Source of the DNA: CAZCWX01 sp964502465
GTDB lineage: Bacteria; Desulfobacterota; Binatia; Bin18
Direction of reading: 5' to 3'
Assembly: GCA_964502465.1 (NCBI GenBank)
Contig: CAZCWX010000186.1
Location: 1-6,410, forward strand
DNA: 6,410 nt
Below are positions 1 through 5,613 of the stretch, one piece after another. The notes under the pieces are model-generated. The model worked only from the letters and a program-made list of their open reading frames with translations. It had not been told where the DNA came from and did not search any database. Numbering within the stretch: position 1 is the first letter of the stretch; each line of letters begins with the position of its first letter. A program made the position numbers and the translations under genes.

Positions 1-1299
1 GGGCTGCAAGCACCAAGGCCTCTCGACCTCTGTCGCGCCAGGACCGACGCTAGTGTAGCCTGTGGCTGCCTTCTTTTCATCCGGTGTGGCGAGGCCCGGC
101 CTCATGACCGGCTGATAGGAGGTGCGACATTTGAGACGCGAGACTCGGCGCGTTTTCGGCGTCTCTCGGTAAAGTTTAGCCACCTGGATGAATGGTTCAA
201 GCCGCCATACCGTATGGATTACCAGGACTCGTTGACAAAACTTCAAATTGTCAGAGAGGAAGATCCATTCGAGTGTAGAGTCTCCGAAGCTGAGTTCCTA
301 GTCAAAAGCTTAGTATCATATTCTTTCCCCGTCATTCCTTCGGCAACCGAGATCAAACTTGGGTACTCGCACTACTTGGTGATTGAAGCCGATGAGGATA
401 GACATCTGGATTGGTTCTTAAACAAAGTTGAAACCCTGCGGGACTTCTTCAGCTTTGTGATCGGTATGCCAGTTTACACGCTCGAACTGGTTCCTGAACT
501 CAAAACCGTAGAGGCAAGGTCCGAAGAGTCTCAACCGGCTTTCGAGCGCTTACAACTCTTCCTCTCTGTGGACGTGCCTGAAATCCATGAGAATCACCCT
601 CACGACTTTCTTACACGGTACAAGGATTTACGCTCGACACTGCCCGAAACCCTGAGGGAATGGTTTCGCAAAAGTGAGATGTATGGCACTGCGTTCAGGC
701 TTTATTTCTCTCTAATGTATGGAAGTGGGATGCATGAAGAAACGGTATTCCTGAACATTACGCAAGCCTTAGAGTACCTGCACCCACAGATATTTCGTGA
801 CCGTTCCCGCTACTGTTCTACGGAACAATGGAGGAAGTTCTTACAGTGGTTTCGTGAGAATTTCCCGCAAGACATAGCCCCGCATTCAGGGGTAGCGCAG
901 CGGTTTGCTAATCGTGACAACTTTGTTGGTTTGCTGGTATCGAGAGTTGGTTCTCTCAATAATTTTTCGCTGCAGAGCAAGTTGGAAGACCTACTAGAAG
1001 GCGTGCCAGAAAACACGCTATACCCGATTTGTGATAACCCTCGGGATATTGCAGTTTACCGTGCCCAGCTGATTAAAAAGACCGTGAGGACTAGAAACTA
1101 CTTGACGCACTTTAACGAAGAGGAAAAGAGGAGAGCAGCGAGCGGTGAGGAGTTGCGGAAGATGTGTGGTCAATTATGGGCTGTTTTGACCTACTGGTTG
1201 GGCAAGGAGTTCATCTCTGATGAAAAAATTTTGGATAATATTAGCATCGAATCGTCAGAGAAAGCTCAGTTTGTTGTCAGGTTCAAGGCCAAGGTTTAG
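1..1299 (+). CDS. ApeA-like HEPN-domain ribonuclease, 5' end outside the window
   Basis: Probable single-gene abortive-infection effector: ApeA proteins pair an N-terminal ApeA domain with a C-terminal HEPN domain that cleaves RNA on phage infection. The first ATG is at 214, but frame 1 is open to base 1 with no ATG, GTG or TTG before 214. The upstream residues look like family sequence (LSVKFSHLDEWF near 160-205), and no ribosome binding site precedes 214, so I treat the gene as 5'-partial with 432 codons visible. Counting from the 214 ATG, residues 55-95 (YLVIEAD through DFFSFVIGMPVYTLEL) match the ApeA N-terminal domain. From about residue 150 the protein is helical and HEPN-like, with FLNITQALEYLH and the catalytic RNYLTH (R294, N295, H299; the R-x4-H motif), so the active site looks intact. 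The ApeA assignment rests on remembered family patterns. Other HEPN toxin families are the alternative. The next gene is 220 bp away, so it is probably transcribed separately. Confidence 0.8.
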   Translation, partial: GLQAPRPLDLCRARTDASVACGCLLFIRCGEARPHDRLIGGATFETRDSARFRRLSVKFSHLDEWFKPPYRMDYQDSLTKLQIVREEDPFECRVSEAEFLVKSLVSYSFPVIPSATEIKLGYSHYLVIEADEDRHLDWFLNKVETLRDFFSFVIGMPVYTLELVPELKTVEARSEESQPAFERLQLFLSVDVPEIHENHPHDFLTRYKDLRSTLPETLREWFRKSEMYGTAFRLYFSLMYGSGMHEETVFLNITQALEYLHPQIFRDRSRYCSTEQWRKFLQWFRENFPQDIAPHSGVAQRFANRDNFVGLLVSRVGSLNNFSLQSKLEDLLEGVPENTLYPICDNPRDIAVYRAQLIKKTVRTRNYLTHFNEEEKRRAASGEELRKMCGQLWAVLTYWLGKEFISDEKILDNISIESSEKAQFVVRFKAKV

Positions 1300-1519
1300 C
1301 AGAAAACATGAGCGGTTCTGTGAAAACCTACCCGTTTGATTATTCGTCTGCATTTGCTCTCGTGGAGATTATGGCCCAGATCATTGCTACAATGATCAGC
1401 AGCATGAGGACTAATCATGTGACTTGTCGCTAGTTATAAGGGCTGCGACAAAATGACGAAAATTTTCACAACCAGAAGGGTGCATAAAAGGGTCGGCGTT
1501 CGGCAAATGAAATGAAACC
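1300..1519. other. 220-bp intergenic region between the HEPN gene and the NucS-like gene
   Basis: No credible gene is present. It holds a perfect 8-bp dyad (1379-1397) and a 10-bp AT-rich palindrome, GAAAATTTTC, at 1458-1467. A weak promoter-like pair, TTTTCA (1463-1468) and TAAAAG (1485-1490) with 16-bp spacing, matches the sigma-70 consensus at about 4 of 6 positions in each box. It is too weak to call as a promoter, although its position just upstream of the NucS-like gene is reasonable. No hairpin followed by a T-run is visible. Confidence 0.5.
1379..1397. promoter_or_regulatory. Perfect 8-bp inverted repeat, possible operator or transcript-end hairpin
   Basis: GATCATTG and CAATGATC flank a 3-base spacer (CTA). 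The dyad lies 80 bp after the HEPN gene stop and 123 bp before the NucS-like start. There is no T-run after it, so a classical intrinsic terminator is unlikely. The compact symmetry would suit a dimeric repressor site. The function is inferred only from position and symmetry. Confidence 0.35.
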
Positions 1520-2572
1520 ATGCGAGTCTTTGGGATAGAACCAGACGGCAAGTTCAAAGAGTACATCCAGACTCCGTTTCAAGTGCAGCACGAAGAGGCT
1601 ATTCTCGAGCACTGGCTAGAAAGCAATCCTGATGGGATCGTCGAGGACGGCAAACTGCTGATCATTGGTCGCCAGGTCAGCACGAATCTCGGCAGCGTTA
1701 TTGACCTGCTCGCTTTAGACCGGCGGGGTGATGTCGTAGTGGTCGAGCTGAAGCGAGACCGGACACCCCGTGATACGCTTGCGCAGGCGCTCGAATACGT
1801 GTCATTCGTCGAGCAACTTGATACCGAACAGCTTGAAGCAATCCTTCGGGCGTATCTGAATGACGACTCTCTCAGCCTTGCCGAGCATCACCGGGAATAC
1901 TTCGAACTCGCCTCCGACGAAGCCATAGCCTTCAATAAGGATCAGCGGATTGTCGTTGTGGGTCAAAAGGTGACGAACGAGATCAGGCAAACGGCCTCTT
2001 TCCTGCGGTCGAAAGGAGTTCGCGTGACATGCGTGGAATTCTCCTTTTTCTTGTCCAGCGGAGGCACGCGCCTTCTCTCCCAAGATATTGTTGTAGGACG
2101 GGAGCTGACAAAACCTGCCCACATTGCCTCCGGTTCACTTCCGATCGTATCGCAAAACGATTTCATGCGGTCGCTGGACGAAAATGGGAGACTGGTTTTT
2201 GGACGGTTTCTTGAGTTCGCTAGACAGAGGTCCATGCCCATCCACTGGGGAACCAAGGGGTTCTCTTTGAACGTTGATTTGGATGGGAATCATGTTGCTG
2301 TTTGCTTCGGCTATCCTCCCGATTCGGTGTACAAACAGTCTGTCTATACCGCCTTAATGGGCCGTGGAGGCATGACGAATAAGACTTCTGTACCTGAGGA
2401 TGTTATAACGTCTCTCTGGACGGAAGCAGAGTCGACAGGACTATTCCGGCCAGCCGGTCGTGAACTCAAGTGTCTGATTGACCATAAGCTGTCGGAGCAG
2501 GAGTCGACTGCACTGCTATCGTGGTGCGAGAAGGTTGCGGCCAGCATCAGCGAGCATGGTTTGAAGGAATAG
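1520..2572 (+). CDS. NucS/DUF91-like PD-(D/E)XK endonuclease
   Basis: Predicted DNA endonuclease of 350 aa. Residues about 20-180 match the NucS C-terminal nuclease fold: an E-rich helix (H24 E25 E26), D62 in VIDLLALD, E76 and K78 in VVVELKRD, and Q89 in LAQALEYVSF, together the D-ExK-Q set of this branch. RIVVVGQKV at 143-151 and RVTCVEFSFF at 168-177 are further typical strands. True NucS proteins carry a DNA-binding domain before the nuclease; here the nuclease is N-terminal and is followed by about 150 residues (FLEFARQRSMPIHWGTKGFSL at 230-250 onward) that I cannot assign and that may bind DNA or a partner. This is therefore a NucS-related protein, not an orthologue of the mismatch-repair enzyme. 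The start is well fixed: an in-frame TGA lies at 1508-1510 and ATG 1520 is the first start after it. No strong ribosome binding site is visible. It is followed by the restriction genes on the same strand. Confidence 0.82.
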   Translation: MRVFGIEPDGKFKEYIQTPFQVQHEEAILEHWLESNPDGIVEDGKLLIIGRQVSTNLGSVIDLLALDRRGDVVVVELKRDRTPRDTLAQALEYVSFVEQLDTEQLEAILRAYLNDDSLSLAEHHREYFELASDEAIAFNKDQRIVVVGQKVTNEIRQTASFLRSKGVRVTCVEFSFFLSSGGTRLLSQDIVVGRELTKPAHIASGSLPIVSQNDFMRSLDENGRLVFGRFLEFARQRSMPIHWGTKGFSLNVDLDGNHVAVCFGYPPDSVYKQSVYTALMGRGGMTNKTSVPEDVITSLWTEAESTGLFRPAGRELKCLIDHKLSEQESTALLSWCEKVAASISEHGLKE

Positions 2573-2614
2573 GACTGCCGAACAATTGCATGTAGCCGAC
2601 GTGGAAAACCGAAC

Positions 2615-2634
2615 CGCTCAAGATTCCTTGAGCG
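2615..2634 (+). promoter_or_regulatory. Perfect 8-bp hairpin next to the restriction endonuclease start codon
   Basis: CGCTCAAG and CTTGAGCG pair perfectly around an ATTC loop and end 6 bases before ATG 2641. In RNA the stem would occupy the place where a ribosome binding site should lie, and no purine-rich site is seen elsewhere in the leader. In DNA it is a dyad that a regulator could bind. Some restriction systems limit the nuclease through methyltransferase or controller-protein binding to such dyads; the role here is inference. There is no T-run, so termination is less likely. Confidence 0.45.
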
Positions 2635-2640
2635 TGCAAA

Positions 2641-3297
2641 ATGCCGAAGCTAACTCTGACGGTTGCTATTCTTCAAGATGAGGCCCGACAGTTCGCCAAA
2701 CTTGAGTCTACCCACCCGGAGCCGACTATTTTTGGGGTGACGGATGGCAAGGCCATTGGCACTTATCTGGAACACAAGTTTCACGCACACCTTGAGCGCA
2801 AGTACGTGCACGCGCCGGGCAGCTCAGCTAGCGGAATTGACTTCCCTGGCCTCGCTGTTGATTTGAAAGTGACGAGCGTCAAGCAACCTCAGTCTTCATG
2901 CCCATTCAAGTCCGCCCGGCAGAAGATTTACGGCCTCGGCTATTCGCTCCTGGTCTTCGTGTATGACAAGAGCGACAACCCAAAGACCCGCACCGCAACC
3001 TTGAACATCTTGCACACCATATTTATCGAGGCACACCGAACGGCTGACTTTCAGATGACTCGCGGATTACTCAACATCCTTGATAACGAAGGGAACGAGG
3101 ACGACCTTGTGGCTTTCATGCAGGACAAGATGCTCCCCCTTGATGACATAGAGACCCATCGGATCGCTCAAGAACTCCTCCGTCATCCGCCCGAACAGGG
3201 ATACCTGACCATCTCGAACGCGCTACAGTGGCGACTCCAATACGGCAGGGTCATCTCCAAAGCTGGAGAGGTGGACGGAATCACGCGGATTAGATAG
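2641..3297 (+). CDS. Type II-like restriction endonuclease, PD-(D/E)XK fold
   Basis: Predicted partner nuclease of the methyltransferase that starts 13 bp downstream, cutting unmodified DNA at the shared site. The 218-aa protein is in the usual size range of type II enzymes. The probable active centre is GIDFPGLAVDLKVTS at residues 65-79: D67, then D74 and K76 (a DxK version of ExK), with E44 in YLEHKF as a possible extra metal ligand. QPQSSCPFKSARQKIYGLGY (82-101) followed by LLVFVYDK is a conserved-looking block that could contribute to DNA contact. I do not recognise a named enzyme and cannot give the recognition site. The start is constrained: an in-frame TGA at 2629-2631 leaves ATG 2641 as the first usable start. 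Translation may be limited by the hairpin at 2615-2634. An orphan nuclease unrelated to the methyltransferase is possible but unlikely given the spacing. Confidence 0.78.
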   Translation: MPKLTLTVAILQDEARQFAKLESTHPEPTIFGVTDGKAIGTYLEHKFHAHLERKYVHAPGSSASGIDFPGLAVDLKVTSVKQPQSSCPFKSARQKIYGLGYSLLVFVYDKSDNPKTRTATLNILHTIFIEAHRTADFQMTRGLLNILDNEGNEDDLVAFMQDKMLPLDDIETHRIAQELLRHPPEQGYLTISNALQWRLQYGRVISKAGEVDGITRIR

Positions 3298-3310
3298 GGA
3301 TCTAGTCTTT

Positions 3311-4831
3311 ATGGTACACAGCCTAAAAGGTGACGAGTTTGGGGATTTTCAAACCCCGAGTATGCTAGCCAAGCAGGTCTGCAAACTCCTGGCAGACCGG
3401 AGGCTGACTCCGGCCTCAGTGGTCGAGCCAACTTGCGGTATCGGTAATTTCCTGTTTGCCGCCCTCGATCAATTCCCGACAGTGAGAAGGGCACTGGGAG
3501 TTGAAATCAACCAGGCATACGTGGACAAACTCATCGCTACGCTGCAAACCTGCCCCTACGCGGATAAGGTCCGGGTTATTCGAGAGAGTTTTTTCCACGT
3601 CGATTTGGTTACCCTATTGCGTGACCTCCCAGACCCCCTGCTTGCTATCGGCAACCCTCCCTGGATTACCAACGCCCAGCTCGGCGTGCTGGGGAGCGCG
3701 AACCTTCCTAGAAAAACAAACTTCCAGAACCATGATGGTTTGGCTGCTCTTACCGGTAAGAGCAACTTCGACATCTCGGAATGGATACTCATCAAACTGC
3801 TAGAGTTGCTAGCAGGCCGTCAGGCAACGATAGCGATGCTCTGCAAGACCGCCGTCGCTCGTAAAGTTCTCATGCACGCATGGAAGAACTGTATCAGCCT
3901 TGAGAATTCCGAGATTCATGCAATCAATGCTGCCGCGCTTTTCGGCGCGGCAGTGGATGCCTGCCTACTAGTATGTTCTCTCTCTCCCTCTCAACACAAC
4001 CACAACTGCCGTGTCTTTCGTCAAATCGGAGACGATCACCCAACGAAGACTATCGGCTATCATGATGGCCTGCTCATCGCCGACGTCGGGGCCTACAACC
4101 GCTGGAAGCACCTTAATGGTGCGGAAGTCTACAAGTGGCGTTCCGGGATAAAGCACGACTGCGCCAAAGTGATGGAGTTACATAAGGAAGGAAATCAATA
4201 CTGGAATGGCCTCGGAGAACTGGTAGATATTGAAGACGACTACCTTTACCCAATGCTGAAGAGCTCCGAACTTGCTAATAACCGCACTAGGGAACCCAAC
4301 CGTTGGATGCTCGTCACACAAAGGGCTGTGGGGGATGATACGAGTACCATACGTATCCAGGCTCCTAAGACATGGAAGTATCTCCAGGAGCACGGTGACG
4401 TATTGGATCGCCGAGCTAGCGCTATTTACAGAAAGCGACCTCGCTTCTCGGTCTTTGGCGTCGGAGATTATTCGTTCTCTCCCTGGAAGGTAGCGATATC
4501 TGGCTTCTATCAGAAACTCCAGTTCGCCACAGTTGGCAGCATCTTTGGAAAACCAGTCGTGCTGGACGATACGTGCTCCTTCGTTGCGTGCCAAACTGAA
4601 CAGGAAGCCCACTTCATCGCTTCCCTGTTGAACTCGTCTCCCGCCCGGGAGTTCTTCTCCGCATTCCTCTTTTGGGATGCGAAGCGCCCCATTACCATTG
4701 ATATTCTCCGGCGCCTTGATCTCCTCGCACTGGCTCGCGAACTCGGCAGCGAGGATACGATGACCCGGTTATGGGAGCAAAGGAACCCAAGAAAGTTCAA
4801 TGTCCAGCGAGACCTGTTCGACACCCGGTGA
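3311..4831 (+). CDS. N6-adenine DNA methyltransferase (Eco57I/TaqI-like), type II restriction-modification
   Basis: Transfers a methyl group from S-adenosylmethionine to adenine in the recognition sequence, protecting host DNA from the nuclease encoded just upstream. Of its 506 aa, the N-terminal part is catalytic: GDFQTP (11-16, motif X), VVEPTCGIGNFL (37-48, SAM-binding motif I), GVEIN (63-67, motif II) and the catalytic NPPW (115-118, motif IV). NFDISEW (152-158) opens the next helix. NPPW indicates adenine-N6 chemistry; cytosine-N4 enzymes usually carry SPPY/W. The C-terminal part, about 305-475, resembles the TaqI-like specificity domain: YLYPMLKSSEL, RPRFSVFGVGDYSF and PWKVAISGFY, then a region near 430-460 (HFIASLLNSSPAREFF). 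All key motifs are intact, so the enzyme is probably active. A GGGA lies 10 bases before the ATG as a weak ribosome binding site, and the 13-bp gap suggests co-transcription with the nuclease gene. The target sequence cannot be read from the protein. Confidence 0.93.
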   Translation: MVHSLKGDEFGDFQTPSMLAKQVCKLLADRRLTPASVVEPTCGIGNFLFAALDQFPTVRRALGVEINQAYVDKLIATLQTCPYADKVRVIRESFFHVDLVTLLRDLPDPLLAIGNPPWITNAQLGVLGSANLPRKTNFQNHDGLAALTGKSNFDISEWILIKLLELLAGRQATIAMLCKTAVARKVLMHAWKNCISLENSEIHAINAAALFGAAVDACLLVCSLSPSQHNHNCRVFRQIGDDHPTKTIGYHDGLLIADVGAYNRWKHLNGAEVYKWRSGIKHDCAKVMELHKEGNQYWNGLGELVDIEDDYLYPMLKSSELANNRTREPNRWMLVTQRAVGDDTSTIRIQAPKTWKYLQEHGDVLDRRASAIYRKRPRFSVFGVGDYSFSPWKVAISGFYQKLQFATVGSIFGKPVVLDDTCSFVACQTEQEAHFIASLLNSSPAREFFSAFLFWDAKRPITIDILRRLDLLALARELGSEDTMTRLWEQRNPRKFNVQRDLFDTR

Positions 4832-4923
4832 TTATGACACTTCGATTCAACCAGGTGTGGTGCATATCAGGTTCGGTTTTCAGGTTTAACAATGGCTTGC
4901 AAGCTGATGCTTGCTCCGCTCGC

Positions 4924-4939
4924 GCAGCTCTGAAGCTGC
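4924..4939. repeat. Small perfect hairpin in the gap after the methyltransferase gene
   Basis: GCAGCT and AGCTGC pair around a CTGA loop, 93 bp after the methyltransferase stop and 24 bp before the next start codon. A 10-bp palindrome, GCTTGCAAGC, lies nearby at 4895-4904. Neither is followed by a T-run. They could contribute to transcript ending or be chance; the rest of 4832-4959 shows nothing recognisable. Confidence 0.3.
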
Positions 4940-4962
4940 AGTATTAGGTAGCGCTGGATGTG

Positions 4963-5523
4963 ATGCTGATAGATTCATTCGCACCGAATCCGGATGCCGT
5001 GGAGACCCACAGAATTGAAATCGTGGCACCGTGTGAGGCCGTTTATCAGGCTCTATGGACTGCAGACCTGGGTGGCTCTCTGGTGGTCAAGGGGTTGATG
5101 GCTCTGCGTTCCCTGCCTGAGCGTATCCTGCATCCGGGGCGCCGATCACGCCCGCAGCAGAAGATCACTCTCCACACGTTAATTGAATCCGGCTTTGCTC
5201 GACTGGCCGAAGAGCCAGGACAAGAAATCGTGCTCGGCATAGCAGGTCGATTCTGGCGACCAAGCGGCAATATCTTGCCCTTCAGTCCAGAGCACTTCCA
5301 GGGTCCGGTGCCTCCAGGCCTTGCCCGGGCGGTTTGGAACTTTACGGTTCAGGAGGCCAGCACCGGGCGGACTCTCTTGTCCACCGAGACCCGTGTTGTC
5401 TGTGGGGATGCAACAAGCAGGTGGAAGTTCCGTGCCTATTGGTTGATGGTCAGGCCCTTCAGCCGGCTGATTCGCCTCATCATGCTCAGGGCAGTACGGC
5501 GAGCGTGCGAAGATGCTCCTTAA
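4963..5523 (+). CDS. SRPBCC/START-like domain protein of unknown function
   Basis: A cytoplasmic protein of 186 aa with no signal peptide or membrane segment. It has the outline of the SRPBCC (START/Bet v 1-like) fold: an opening strand HRIEIVAPCEAVYQAL (near residues 17-32) followed by a helix, a run of strands through EIVLGIAGRFWRPSG and LLSTETRVVC, and a long basic C-terminal helix (RAYWLMVRPFSRLIRLIMLR). Such proteins usually hold a small hydrophobic ligand in a cavity; no substrate can be inferred. An in-frame TAG at 4945-4947 restricts the start to GTG 4960 or ATG 4963; I prefer the ATG because a GGA lies 4 bases upstream. It sits between the restriction genes and cbiA, transcribed toward cbiA, with no evident functional tie to either. 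The fold assignment is by pattern only. Confidence 0.68.
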   Translation: MLIDSFAPNPDAVETHRIEIVAPCEAVYQALWTADLGGSLVVKGLMALRSLPERILHPGRRSRPQQKITLHTLIESGFARLAEEPGQEIVLGIAGRFWRPSGNILPFSPEHFQGPVPPGLARAVWNFTVQEASTGRTLLSTETRVVCGDATSRWKFRAYWLMVRPFSRLIRLIMLRAVRRACEDAP

Positions 5524-5535
5524 CTTGAGCAATGC

Positions 5536-5594
5536 TTGTGGTGCAGGCGTCCTCGCCTGCCTGGCTCGATGCAGGCCAGAGGCCCGCACCACAA
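5536..5594. repeat. 59-bp cloverleaf-like inverted repeat between convergent genes
   Basis: Outer arms TTGTGGTGC (5536-5544) and GCACCACAA (5586-5594) pair perfectly over 9 bp, and over 12 of 13 if extended inward. Inside are a hairpin GCAGGCG-TCCT-CGCCTGC (5543-5560, sharing two bases with the outer arm) and a small GGCC-AGA-GGCC hairpin (5574-5584), giving a three-way-junction shape. It fills most of the 90-bp gap between the stops of the SRPBCC and cbiA genes. It resembles dispersed palindromic (REP- or MITE-like) elements, though only one copy lies in the window. It may also end transcription from both sides. Confidence 0.6.
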
Positions 5595-5613
5595 TATGCG
5601 AACGGTCAACTGA

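Noticed and set aside
1463..1490. Promoter-like boxes TTTTCA and TAAAAG before the NucS-like gene
   Set aside because: Each box matches the consensus at only about 4 of 6 positions, which is expected by chance in an AT-rich gap.
1802..2256. Minus-strand reading frames within the NucS-like gene
   Set aside because: They are antisense to a well-supported coding region, overlap each other, and show low-complexity translations.
3254..3269. 6-bp hairpin TCTCCA-AAGC-TGGAGA near the end of the endonuclease gene
   Set aside because: It is short, inside coding sequence and 41 bases from the methyltransferase start; chance is the simpler explanation.
4178..4824. Two long minus-strand reading frames (4178-4612 and 4510-4824) inside the methyltransferase gene
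   Set aside because: They lie fully antisense to a gene with clear motifs throughout and their products show no recognisable domain.
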